A DNA stretch of 64,000 nucleotides from Halichoerus grypus (lineage: Eukaryota; Chordata; Mammalia; Carnivora; Phocidae): contig NC_135726.1 of NCBI RefSeq assembly GCF_964656455.1, forward strand, positions 20,285,168 to 20,349,167. Direction: 5' to 3'. The notes beneath the pieces were generated by a model that ran no database searches, was not told the origin of the DNA, and worked only from the letters and a program-made list of their open reading frames with translations. This document shows, piece after piece, positions 33,731-45,895 of the stretch; position 1 is the first letter of the stretch; every line of letters starts with the position of its first letter. The position numbers and the translations under genes are program-made.

Positions 33731-34313
33731 TTATATTTCAATGCAGTGTATGGGAGTTCTTAGAAAGATAAATATTAAGACACAGAGAGAGTATACCAGA
33801 GTTTCTAGATAAGAATTAATGGAATGAGCTGCTGGGTATCACCCAAGAGATGAAAAGGGATAAAATCACATCAGTGATGTACAAATAGAGAATATTCCTG
33901 ACATACACTTGAGTAATAAACGGTGCTTGTTCTCAGATAATCACCTTTATTCAAGAGCCAAACTCTATGATACCACTTCCATGACACCTCCCCACATTAC
34001 TCTAGTCAAAATGGCTATTCTCATGGATATTCCTTCAGAACTTTTTTTCTGATCCCTCTTATTGAAGTTAGCTCTGCCCACAGCACCTACTCAAGTCCAG
34101 GTTAATCACAGGTATACATACAATGTTTGCTGAATTTAATTTGTATGTTCAAATGCCATGGGAATATGAAAAGGAAGAAGGCAGGAAGCAGGATGAGCTG
34201 GGGATGCGTATGTGGGGACAGGATGAAGTTAGTGAATTAGTTTATTTTGCAAGGTTGGCTTTCTCTTTGGTCATGATAAGGAGACTACTGGCATCAAGAT
34301 TTTCTGAAGCCAT

Positions 34314-34502
34314 ACGGGCACCTGGGTGGCTCAGTCGGTTAAGCGTCTGCCTTCGGGGTCCTGGGATCGAGCCCTGCATTAGCCTCCCTGCTCAGTGGGG
34401 AGTCTGCTTCTCCCTCTCCCCCTCCCCCTGCTCTGCTCTCTCTTTCTGGCTCTCTTTCAAATAAATGAAATTTAAAAATCTTTAAAAAGATAAATAAAAA
34501 TA
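34314..34502 (+). mobile_element. Carnivore SINE with an internal deletion
   Basis: It starts GGGCACCTGGGTGGCTCAGT and has an 18-bp perfect target duplication, AAGATTTTCTGAAGCCAT (34296-34313 and 34503-34520). The usual GCTCAGGTCATGATCCCA segment between TTCGG and GGTCCTGGGATC is absent, leaving GCCTTCGGGGTCCTGGGATC. The tRNA-like B-box part and the CT-rich block are kept. Confidence 0.95.
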
Positions 34503-35959
34503 AAGATTTTCTGAAGCCATTAGGGAGGAGAGACTAAGCAAACCAGTGTAGGCTCAGGTCATCTCATGTATGGAGGCATAAGACTGAGTGAGTAACTCAT
34601 ACCTTGAGAAGGGTGCTGATGTCTGTGCACCATGTTAGGGTCTCATGATAGTCATAACCAGACCAAACTTCTGTAGGTGGTGCTGGCGATGGGGGTGGGT
34701 CAGTGTTTCTTAAAGGGAATAGGTACTCCAGCTATCAATTGCCCTGGGAAGAAGTCATCCTTCTTAGGTAGGAAAGAAGCAGAATGAGAAAATCTTATTT
34801 CTGTAGAGGCAATCAGCATGGTCTGTGTCCTGAGGAGGAAAAAAGGTAGGCTGTACTTCGCTCCACTATAATAAAACCTTCAGTACAACCTTCATACACA
34901 TTGCTAGCCATGTCTGTGCACCCCTTTGTGGATCTCAGGGAAGGGGCTTACCCCAGGACCAGACGAAAGGAAGCTAGAAGAGCACAAAGAGGGGACATGC
35001 CTAGAGTCACCATCAAGACACAGCATTGCCCAGGCAAATGGTGACTTCTTCAGCGTCACTTCCAGAGAGTGAGCTAAGGTCAATGAAATGAGGAGCTACA
35101 GAAAAGGCCATGGGACCTGCTCTTGAGCAGACCTGAAGCACCACCTTGGGGACCCATCAAGAATACTTCATGACTGCATTAGGCACGACCAGTTTGGTGG
35201 AAGGAGCTGTGATCACTATAACTCATGTCACGTAGCAATACAATAGAGACAAGAAGAGCTACTCTGCTCAGGCTCCTCTCCTCCCCCCACTGCAGGACTT
35301 CCACATATGTAGACTTAATAATTTCTCATGATTACCTTATATATCCACTGTATATTTATACATTTTTCTTGTAAAGAGATGACTTATATATGGTTTATAT
35401 TAAATATAGGTATTAAATTCTGGGTCAAGAAAGTCAGAATCTAGCCACCTATAAAGAAAAGTTCAAAGAAAAGAAGAATAAGAAAGCTTAAAGTGGGAGA
35501 AGTTGATCTCTCTTTAACAAGCAAAAAAAGTAAAATATGAAACCTATGAACTTAATTAACCAAGATGCTAAAGATATAGAGGTGCTGGAGATCTATGTAC
35601 ATTTACAAAATAAAGTGAAGGCATTTTATTAGAAGTTTTGTAAATACCCCTTGGATCAGGGTGATATGGTTATGGGTGATTGGATCATTTTATGTAATGC
35701 TGATTTGATACATTCACTGCTAGTGTTTAAAATTAAAGCAGGTGATCTTGGAATGGAAAGACAAAGGCCAACTTGGAAAACAAAGACTTTTCAAGATGTC
35801 AAGAAAGCTTTACAAGGTATCTTTTAGGTGTGGGGGAGGAGGTGTGGATGTGATCCACTAAGAGGAAGGGATGATCAAGCTTCAAAAATATGGGGCTCAT
35901 TAAAAAATTGATGAATAACATCTGTTGTACACCTTATGCTGTTTAGAAAAAAGGCTTAC
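34503..35959. other. Intergenic, nothing recognised
   Basis: No repeat family or open reading frame of interest was found. Confidence 0.45.
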
Positions 35960-36100
35960 ATGTGTAATATAATATATATAATTATATATATATCATATAT
36001 AATTATATATAATATATCTTTATATATATGTGTATATGTATAAAAGATATATATATTTATATATATATATATAAAGATATATAATATATATCTTTTTTAA
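35960..36100. repeat. (TA)n-rich tract with palindromes
   Basis: Almost pure A/T with many TATATA units, and arms such as AAAAGATATATATATTT (near 36042) facing AATATATATCTTTTT (near 36084). Confidence 0.95.
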
Positions 36101-37689
36101 GTACAAACATTATCGGGAGCAATTAATTGCCATAAAAGTATATAAAAAGTATACAGTTATTTTGAGAAGTTGCTATCATTATTAATGTAATTTAGGTAAA
36201 CTATTCCCAAATGGACTATCCCTTCTTTCAGGAGCATATTCTTCATCTTTATGTGCAAATGCCACCAATATCTGTTATGTTCCAAACCAAGACCCCTTTT
36301 CCCTGATAAATGGTGTTTTATATTTCTAAGTCACTTAATCAAAATAATTTCTTTTAGACATATTCAGTGTCTGCTCTGGAATTCCCAATTGTAGCATTTT
36401 TATGTTTCATGGGTGTTTGGTAAACATAGACCTAATCCATGCAGGAAAAAAGTTTGTATTCTTCATGAATTTTAGTTTCAGTAATGTATCAGTTGTGAAA
36501 ATAAGTCTCATCTGCAAATGTATACTAAAGTAGAATTACTTTGGTCCCCTTCAACTTCAATATTTGATAGCCCTGTGAATCAAACAGAAAATACATAGCC
36601 CCGCTGGTGAGCTTTGACTGACATAGCCCGTCTATTTTGGGCAAAGTTCTGTGCTCAGCATGGGGATGGCAGAATCAATAGAACTCTAAAGCCTCAAACC
36701 CATCTTGGAGATGTTTGAATGCCCGAATGGAAATGTTGACCTTTTCTTGTTGGAAACTCACTTCCCCACTTAATGAAGTTGTAGCTGCAAAGGAAAGTGC
36801 ATGGTCAGCTGGAGTCAGAAAATAATTTCATATGGATTGGATGTTGATCATTCTTGACATCAAATTCCATACCCGGAACCTGTTACTCCAGACCCTCATT
36901 AGAGGGCATAACCTTGAATGGCCTGGTCTCTAGCTCCTCTCTGAAGCAGAGCCAAGAGAAATGAGATTTCAGGAATACTCACTAAGGGGCAAGTCACCCA
37001 TCCCTTCTCCACGGGATTCAAAGGTGGATCAAACAAGATGTTGAAAAGCTATCACCTGAGAGGTTGCGAAGGAAATAAAGAAAAATGATTTAAAATTCTG
37101 GCTTCCCTCCACTTTGAGGAAAAGGAAAGGTGACATGTTCTTGAACACACCGATCTTAGAAATGGATGTTGAGGACACAGCTTACCCTGGGATCAGGATC
37201 AGGTCCAGAGATTTTTCAGTGGAAACCCTGATAGCTGAGGGAAAACTAGATTCCCTTGATACCCCAGTATGAAGGATGTGGTCCTTTTAAAGTTCCTAAC
37301 TGGTACCAGAGAACCGGTACCAGTTTCTCTGTCTCTGGATATGCTGAGTTTGTCACTGGTGGGAATGGTCGGCCCCTCCAATCCCTTTGTGTTGTATCTG
37401 AGCAGAAAGATAAGAACTTCTTTTCCCTGAGGTCAGAAGACTTCAACAAAGCCTAAGGTCAGAAATGGTAAGGACACTGGATCTAGTTTAATATAAAGAG
37501 TGTCTTTCATTTGTTTGTTTTTAAATGGTCAGACCAGAGTTGACCCAGAATGAACCAAGCCATATTTGGAGGAAGAGGCATGAGCATCTTGTCCTCAGAG
37601 GTGTTCAGACATGTATGTTCAGAAAGACTTCTTTACAATGTTATCAAGATACGCCAGTAAGCAAGAACAGGCAAAACAGTGGCTAAGAT
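36101..37689. other. Intergenic, with a short inverted repeat at 37298-37325
   Basis: No repeat family was recognised. Arms AACTGGTACC (37298-37307) and GGTACCAGTT (37316-37325) are perfectly complementary across an 8-bp spacer. Open frames of 60-67 codons here have no motif. Confidence 0.5.
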
Positions 37690-37835
37690 GTCCATTATGG
37701 ACACTTCAGTCTCCCAACTCGGAAACTTAACGTCACCAGCCATAAAATGAGGATTTAGAAATGTCCCTCCCTCAGAGAGTTCATGAGAATTGAATGTGGT
37801 GTTGTATGTGCAGCGCCTACAAGGGCCACGCCTAT
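37690..37835 (+). repeat. MIR fragment
   Basis: CAGCCATAAAATGAGGATTT then CCTCAGAGAGTTCATGAGAA and ATTGAATGTGGTGTTGTATG, the 3' half of a MIR in sense. Confidence 0.7.
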
Positions 37836-38589
37836 GGCGGGACCTTAATTAAAGTTCATCCTCTTCTCATCAACTATCCAGGTCTAACCAAAGCTTCACT
37901 GTTCCTGGAGTTGTGATTAAAATTTTAAATGTACAACATCCTCCAAGGTGTCCACCTGAAATGTCTCAGGAAAGAAAAGTTTTAATAGGTACACATGCTT
38001 ACAATGGTGATACGCTGACATTTAAAAGCAGTAATACTTGAACTGAGCATAGAAAAAAGGCTGGTACCCCAACGTGACTGCCCTGCATAATCACCCGACC
38101 CTTTTCCTGTTCTCAAGGCAAGATTATGCACCCGAGCTCAGCATGGCATAGCCAGTTTTGTTTGCAGGTAAAATCGAGGTCTGCTGCCAGTCATTGATTT
38201 GCTATTGCTCTGTTTGATGAATGTCACAGTCAGGAAGTAGAAATAAAAATCTTATAACACATATAGACCTCTGGTAGGCAAAAAACTCAGTCCTAAGGGA
38301 GCGCTGTCAAAATTAAGTCCTGAGTAGAGACACAAAATAATCACCTTTCCTTTGATTCCTAAGGGGCATTGGGAATATTATGAAATTTCACTATAAAGAG
38401 TCCAAGCCATTCGCTTGACATATCTTCACTCTACAAGTTAATGCATATATTTCATATAATCCTAAATAAAATATCAAAAGGAAATGCCCTGCAACACAGT
38501 GAAATTTACTATAAAATGTATTTGGACATATGCATGTCATGTAATGGTTTAAAGAATTAGGAGATGCTAGCTCTTTTGGATATAAAGAT

Positions 38590-39510
38590 ACATTATACAG
38601 CAGCAAAAATTAACACAGCGTGGTGCTTGTACAAAATCAGACAAATGGATCAATGAGACAGAAGGGAAAAAGTGTATGTGTACTTACCCATATGACTTCA
38701 ACTTATCATTGTGTAATTGGAGGGAAGGGACCATTTTATAAATGATGTTGGTAAAACTAGCAAATCTTTGAGGGGTATAAATGTCAGTAAATCTTTTGCA
38801 TTGACATGTGATTACAGATTCCTGATGGGTAAAGGGTTTATGTATAAAATAATCCCCAAGCATAGAAAAGTAAAGTAAAATTAACACTTTATGAGGTCTT
38901 TCTGGGAGAAAATAATTGTAAATTTTGAAGTGGTAAGTCTTAAAGGAAAAATCCAACAGTTTTATCCCCCATAAAATGAAAATTTTCTCTAGAGTAAAAT
39001 AAAACAAAACAATAAAAAGTCAGATTCAGAAAAAAATTGCTTAAAATCGTCAGTGAAAGTGATATCTAAAATACTTGTAGAATTTATATTTTAATAAAAT
39101 GATCCCAGATTATAATAGATATGTTAGTAGAGAAAAATTCTCAAGTGAGGAAGAACAAATGATAAGCAGAAATGAGGACACAGATGGAATGTTTTTATCT
39201 GCTATACAACCAAAAAAACAGAAAAGAAACCCAGAGTAATTTGGTGTTTTAAATTTGTGGTCAAATGGTAAATTGTCATGCTATGGGGGGATGGGAAAAA
39301 TCAATGAAATCTTTTGGAAAGTAGTGCACAAACCATCAAGAGTCATAAAAATATTCAAGCCCTTTGAAGGATTTAACTAAAGAAATAATAGTAAGAAAGT
39401 TTTTTGATGTCAAACCATACATCTATTAAGGAGTTAATGTCCGAAATATTTACAAAACTCCTACAACTCAGTAACAAAAAAATAAACAATCCAATTTAAA
39501 AATCTATCGC
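38590..39510 (+). repeat. Decayed L1 ORF2 end and 3' region
   Basis: CACAGCGTGGTGCTTGTACA then AAATCAGACAAATGGATCAA and TGAGACAGAAGGGAAA (38614-38670) resemble the L1 ORF2 segment that encodes the 'WGTG' region. ACCATTTTATAAATGATGTT then GGTAAAACTAG follows it. Near 39415-39480, CATACATCTATTAAGGAGTT, CCGAAATATTTACAAAACTC and CTACAACTCAGTAACAAAAA continue the same L1. It has many stops and indels and is inactive. Confidence 0.75.
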
Positions 39511-42500
39511 CAAGACCATTTCAGACAGACAGGGTAAGATGTCATCCTCACAGAGAGGAAGCTGGGCTATCAGTTATCAAACTTCTTTTTCTTCTTGAAT
39601 ATGATTTATTTCTCCATTGACTTAGGTATTTCTTCATTTCTTTCTTTTTTTATAGTTTCTAGTGTACAGATCTTGCACCTATTTTTTTAAAACTTACAGT
39701 TAACTATTTCCTGTTTTCTAGTGTTATTGTAAATGTATTTTTTAAATATTTTCGTTTGTTTTTGCTAACATGTAAAAATACATTTGATATCTTGGCATCC
39801 TATGACCTTATTAAGCCCACATATTATTTCTTTTCTTTTCTTTTTTTTTTTCCAGTTATCAAACTTCTATTCTTAGCCCCATGTGATGGTGGGCTTACTA
39901 TACATCATCATTTCACTTTCGCACCTGGTGGCAAGAGACGGGTATCACCATCACCATCTACAGATCATGAAACTGACTGGAGTTCCAGCTGTTTCTTCTT
40001 ACCTTGATTCTGATTCCCTCTGGCTCTTGACTATCTTATCTCTCCAACCTATAGCAGATTACGGGCCCCATCAGGAGTTCATAAGTGTCTTCCTCTTCTT
40101 CCTTTATTCCAAAGCAAGACTAAGAGATGCTTAATTGTTGGGTTTAAACTATCTGCTGCTACAATTTAGTTTTTTAATTGCCTGTTTTCTTTGAGCAAAA
40201 CCACTTCCTAAAATTACTCTCTGCTTTCTAATAGCACACTTGGCATATACAAGAGAACATGCTTTTGGTTTTATTTTTGTTTGTATGTGTGTGTGTGTGT
40301 TGGGGGGTGGGTAAGTATCCTGTGTACCTCTCGGCTGCAAAAATTACTCCATTGATCTGCCCATCCACTTGCCTCTCTCTTCCAGTAAACTGCAAAGCTT
40401 TCGGATAGATACTAAATTGTTCTGATAATTTTAACTCTAGCATCTCACTCAGTGCCTAATCTGTAAATAAATAATTATTGAATGATGAATGAAGAGACAC
40501 TGCTTACAGTTCCAGTCCTCTGACGATAAAGTTAAAGGTCAACGTTTTCTCCCTCTGACAAACAGGTATCCTCACACAGATAAAAAGGTCTGAGACAGAG
40601 CTAGGAGGGACCTTTAAGAAATCCTAGATCAGGACCTTTGTTTTTATAGATGTCTAAGAATGATGGTGAGAAGCATCTTAAGTCACAGGGTGCCCTAGAG
40701 GGATAGCTAGATAGCTACATAAATACTGTCTTTCTATATATTCATATCACCACACACACGTATCTGTCAGTGTGAACACACACATGGGCTTTTATGCATC
40801 CTGCAGCATGTGCACATAGAGATGTGTACATGTATACATACCCACACATATATTTTTAAGCTGGTTCACATTTAAAGAATGGTCACTGGATGCTAACTTC
40901 CTCTCCCCATCTTCCCAGTCCCTCACTCCGCCCACCCCGACACACACACTTTGTTAACATCTGAGGGTCACTGTTTTAGAGACTCACTGAGAATAGTAGG
41001 ACAGATGCCACGGAGACCACACAGAGAGACACCGCGGTAATGGAGAGGCTGAGCGTGACAAAGCCCCAGGCTAAGGCAGCAGGGCCAGAAGGGTTCTGAT
41101 GTACGGTGGGGAGGTGGGGCATTCCAGAGGTGAAATCAAGGGGACAACGTTCTTGTGCCTCCACTTCGGGGAGTTGATCGCGCCTTGGGTTTGTCAGTGA
41201 TAGCACTGTCCCAGCTTGCGGTGTACTCTTTAGTGAGAGACCAGAGGGGCCTTCCTTAGTGAGGACACATACCACGAAGAATATTGTTTCCAGCTCTTGA
41301 AAACTTGAAGCTGCAGTTTATCAAAAAGCTCTGTAATTTGAGGTGTTCCTGCATTGAGCAGATAACCCCCCCCCCCAACCAAGTAAGCAGACCCAATGGC
41401 TGGTGACACAAAACAGTCCTTCCTCTGATAAATGAAATCATGCATTCCAGAACAAATCCCTAGGCGCCTTCTGCCTCAATTATCTGTGGATTCTTCCTCC
41501 TGTCTCTGGTCTCCCCTTTAACACCATCTGTCTTGTCTCTTGTTTGTCTTTGAGTAGACAGAATGATCTTTAGCTCTCTTCCTGACCTTTGCAGGCCAAC
41601 ACACTGCCCCAGAGGAAACTCTGAGCCTTGTGTTTCACAGAGGACTTCCCTGATGTTTTTGACCTTGGCCTGTCTCCTCTAAAGCAGGGCTTTCTGACAG
41701 CCGTGGCCAGGCTCTTATCTCTCCAGTCCAAGTGAGGGTGTCAGAATGTCCCAGGGAATCATTAATCAAGGGCCCCATCCTGACATCTGCTCGTTAGAAG
41801 CTCTCCGGGAGCCTTGAGTGCATCTGGAGGTCTAGGCCGACCGCACTGGGCTGCTTTCTATCCACAGACCCATCCCAGAGCAGCAAGCTGATTGATGGCA
41901 AAATGGAGAATTAAACATTTATGTGTGGAAGACCAGAAAGGCACAGGAAGAAAGAAATTTAAGTGCATGTGCCTGCTTGGGAACATCATCCATTCCCCTG
42001 AACAATGCCCATTTCTCTCATTACTATATTCCTGTAAGGAAAACTCACTTCAGTGTAACATCTGTCCCAGGATGACAAATCATATTAGGTAGTTGAGTTG
42101 TTTCTCCATCCAAACAATTGAAAAAGGCCAGTAATCTTTTTCTCTTCCTTTAAGATTTGTTCAAGTACTTTCTTCTCCAGTGTGTTTCCTGACCCCTTCT
42201 CCCACCTAGACTCCTCCACAGATCTCTTCTCCCAAAATAGTTGAGAATCAGCCACCTTGCTTCAAATAATACTCTTGAGGGTTGGGAGAAGGAGGATGAT
42301 GCCCACTCTGAATGTGTGTCATGATCAAGAGGGGTCCCACTTATTCTAGGTGGGGTTGGAACAGGGAGAGGCAAAATTCATCTCAATAAAAGCAAGAACT
42401 TTCTAACAATGTCGGTAAACAGATCAAATGCACATGATATTTTTCCAACTAAAGGGTCCATCAATTTTATAAATTTGATAGAGAGGTGAGCTATTTATAG

Positions 42501-43204
42501 GAACTGAACGTATGAAGCTGATGTGTAGAGAAGAAGTAGAAAGGGTTCACATTTTTAGCAAGGGTGGCTCAGTAATTCTCCACAGTGGATATGGTAAGCT
42601 GGTGACATAGGCTTAGACTACAAAGGTTGAAAGGGATTTTTTGTTGATGTAACTTGATTTTTATGTATTTAAAATGTCAGAAGGGTCGGAAAACACTAAA
42701 GAGCTTAGTTCTCTTTGAATAAAGACCCCAAAGGCTTAGTTTCACTGTGTGAATAGCAGAATAGGTTGAGGGATCCCAGGTGAGGAGGTGAAGTAAACGG
42801 TACTGGTCATGCACTACCCATTCGACTTGGGTCTTATACATGCTTCCTTCTGTCTTCATAACAACTCGAGAAGAAGGTGCTATTCTTATGAAGCTTTTTC
42901 TATTTTCAGGAAGCATTGTATTTTAGAACAAAGAATCTTCTTAAACATTGCTAGCTGTTTTATGACACATGCCTTCCTTTTATCTGTTCTAAAATATTTC
43001 CATTGAGCATCCTTGTCTTGATGTAGGGAGGTTTGGTTCATTCTGGCCAAAACCTCAGCGGCTTCATTGTCTGTGATCTTATCTCCTTTCATCCTTTGCC
43101 TTTTAAGATAAACTTTGCCATTCTTATCAGATATATGCACGCGCACACACAGACACACTCAGACACCCACACTATAGAACTAATCGTATTACATCATAGC
43201 TGTT
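39511..43204. other. Intergenic, largely unrecognised
   Basis: Small items only: a T-run (39841-39852), a (GT)n run (40286-40302), an L2-like end (about 40435-40490, ending TAATTATTGAATGATGAATG), a C-run (41368-41378) and short CA runs (40751-40790). The part 41000-41280 is GC-richer, with open antisense frames (40976-41275, 99 codons) that show no known domain. The rest looks single-copy. Confidence 0.45.
40286..40302. repeat. (GT)n microsatellite next to a G-run
   Basis: Alternating TG followed by TTGGGGGGTGGG. Confidence 0.9.
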
Positions 43205-43330
43205 GATTTATGGGTCTTCTCACTTCTTGAGAGCACCGAGCAAAGTCTTAATCATTCTTGGATTCCTAGATCTTAGCATAGTTCTTGGAAAAGGATATAT
43301 TTAAATTGCTGAATGAATGAATTCATAAAT
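43205..43330 (+). repeat. L2 3' terminus, short
   Basis: CTTGAGAGCACCGAGCAAAG then CCTAGATCTTAGCATAGTTC and GCTGAATGAATGAATTC fit a diverged L2 end. Confidence 0.65.
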
Positions 43331-44629
43331 GAATTTTAACTTTTCTCTTTGGATCTTCTGGGCAATAATTAGCTGTAGTGTCAGGCATAGATAATACTGG
43401 GTAAAGAATAACAGGATTGAAAGGCCCATCATTCCGTATCAGGATGAGATGATCCTTTTGATTTTTGTTTTTGAATTTTCTTTTAAGGAAGCAATTTCAG
43501 ATTAATGGAATTCCTTTCTGCCAACTGGTGCACATCATAAAATAAGCCAGAATAATTTATGAAAGTTTTCTCTCAGCTCTAACCTGTCATTTGAAACACA
43601 ATCAAGTATGAGGGCATTTCTTGATGATAATGAGTGTGGGTTAAGAGGGGAAACTGGGTTTCTGTAACTCAGGCTCTCTCCAGGATAAGGTAGTATCACC
43701 CTTCTCGGAAACTACATCAACAACATTATCATGGGGGTCCCCTTGAGACATACCTACTCATACATGCATTATAAAGGGTCTACTCTATCCTGCTGTCTGA
43801 TGGGCTGGTGGTTAGTCATTTCAGTCTTAGTGAAAACAACTCTTTGGTGTGTGATCTCATATACAAATGGCTATTTATTCTGGGCTTTCCTCTACCCCAA
43901 CCCATCAAACCACATTCCTTAGAGATTTCTCATTGGGTTTTAATGTATTATCAAAGCAGAAGTTACCACGTTGGCAAAGGAATTTTCCTCTGCACGCTGC
44001 CATCTGTCATAATATGTAGTCCTTCCCTTACTATATACATCAAGCTACTCAGTATGACTATATTATATCGATGTTTGTTTCTCTTAGAGAGTTCTGAAAC
44101 AAATGATACATTTGGAAGATAATGTTTTTTCTCTTTTTTGAACAACTTCATGAATTTAGACGTGGACAACAGGAATGACTAGGAGTTTGGTTTGTTCTCT
44201 TCTCCTGCTGGAATTTCTAATCAAAGAGACCACACTGGACATCTCTGTTTCAGAATCTCAAATGTGGTCCCATTCATATAGGGCTAATTCAAAAAGATGG
44301 TGCGCTTTGCAATCCTGATCAATCCTGGTATTTCATCTTGACTCTATCTCCGACTCAAATGGTGACAGTATATAATATGTTCAATAAATAGTAAATGATA
44401 TTATCACTGTGGTCAGGTCAGTTTGAAGCTTGGGGACATGACCATAAGTCTCAACCACTTCATGCTCCACCTGACTTACATAATAGCCCCTCTTGGATTA
44501 CCTCTAGTTAGGTCCCATTATCTGCTCTTATACTGAAGCTGAGCTCTTTAAACTCATGTTTCTTATTGCAGTGCAAAAGGTGCTTTATGTTATATGACTA
44601 TTGCTTACCTCTTCAGACTCAACTTTGAC
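43331..44629. other. Intergenic, nothing recognised
   Basis: Two overlapping open frames (43731-43922 and 43808-44122, 104 codons) show no motif. No repeat family was recognised. Confidence 0.45.
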
Positions 44630-44835
44630 TTTCCCTTCTCTAGTTTGCCCACCACCTCAGAGAGGTATCTATAGGCAGAATGATCTTAGACGATTTGCCT
44701 AAATTCTCTGAGCCTTCTTACCTGTAAGATGACAATGATCATGGTACCTGCCTAAGGGCTGTTGGAAGACTATTTGAATTCATGCCCACACAGTGCTTAT
44801 AAGCATTTCAAGCCTATCTATGGTGAGGAGAGCCT
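44630..44835 (+). repeat. MIR fragment
   Basis: GATTTGCCTAAATTCTCTGA then GCCTTCTTACCTGTAAGATG and ACAATGATCATGGTACCTGC, followed by GGCTGTTGGAAGACTATTTG: the MIR core and 3' half in sense. Confidence 0.75.
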
Positions 44836-44924
44836 GACTCAACAACAAGGAGTCCAGGTAGGAAGAAATTATATCAGAGATGATGAGATCCCAGACTGGA
44901 GCAATAGCAGCAAAAAAGATACCT

Positions 44925-45330
44925 AATGTGTATTGGCAATTACTGTATGTCAAGTATAAGACTAAGCATTTTACCTGAATTGACAAATTGGACCTTGGGA
45001 GAACCCTGAGACACAGGTATCCCTATTCTGAAAATGAGGAGATAATGTTTCAGTGAAGTAAAAATAAAACAAAAAAACCTCTTTTTTAAAAAAGATTTAT
45101 TTATTTATTTTAGAGAGAGAGTATGTGTTTGTGAGTGGGGGGAGGGACAAAGGAAAAGGAGAGGAGACTCCCTGCTGAGTGGGGAGCCTGCTGTGGGGCT
45201 CAATCTCAGGACCCTGAGATCATGACCTGAGCTAAAACCAAGAGTCGGATGCTTAACCGACTGAGCCACCCAGGCACCCCTCAAAAAATCTCTTTTCATT
45301 GGAAGAGCCAGGATTTGATCCTGGTTTATG
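44925..45330 (-). repeat. MIR (antisense) split by a SINE
   Basis: The left part holds CTATTCTGAAAATGAGGAGA (45022), the reverse of the MIR core. The right part, after the SINE, holds AGCCAGGATTTGATCCTGGT (45306), the reverse of its B-box. The two halves are separated by the element at 45086-45279. Confidence 0.7.
45086..45279 (-). mobile_element. Carnivore SINE nested in a MIR (antisense)
   Basis: Reverse-strand Can-SINE: AAAAGATTTATTTATTTATT, a GA-rich block, CTCCCTGCTGAGTGGGGAGC and the tRNA end GACTGAGCCACCCAGGCACC. The flanks read AACCTCTTTT on the left and AATCTCTTTT on the right, so an imperfect target duplication is likely. Confidence 0.92.
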
Positions 45331-45779
45331 TGAAACAAAATTTTTGAAACAGAAAAGAAAGAAATATAATTTTTTTGCATTGTGTTTGCACTGTGTTCAT
45401 AGCTTACAAAACATTGTCAAGCATTTTGCTTAACATGCTTCCAAATCATAGAGTAAAATCACAAAGAACCATATTTAAAATCAGGGATAATATGATTGAA
45501 AGAGATAAAGAGCTGAAGACTAGTGGAAATTCATGCAATGAATTACCATGCAGCTACTGGAAAAAAAAAATGATGAAGCCTATTTTGATGTTGGAAAATG
45601 CGCTGTGCTTATTGATGAATTCCGTGAGCAGTTTAGAGAGCATCATGCATGGTGTGATGCCATGTTTATGAAGGAGCACGTAATGTTTCTATGATCAGCA
45701 AACATAACCATACTACCTAAATCTGAAAATCAAAATAAACTCCTTTCCCCAAAGTGGCCAAAACAAAACCAAACTCCTC

Positions 45780-45895
45780 GTATATTAGTTTCTAAGGACT
45801 GTCTACTCTAGTAGCCTGCAAAATCCATGAGGGCAGTCTCTCTCACTTTGCCCAGCACCTAGCACAGGGCCTGGTGTAGAGGGCGTTCTCAAAAA
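45780..45895 (+). repeat. L2 3' terminus, short
   Basis: AGCCTGCAAAATCCATGAGG then GCAGTCTCTCTCACTTTGCC and CAGCACCTAGCACAGGGCCT: the L2 end pattern. Confidence 0.75.
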
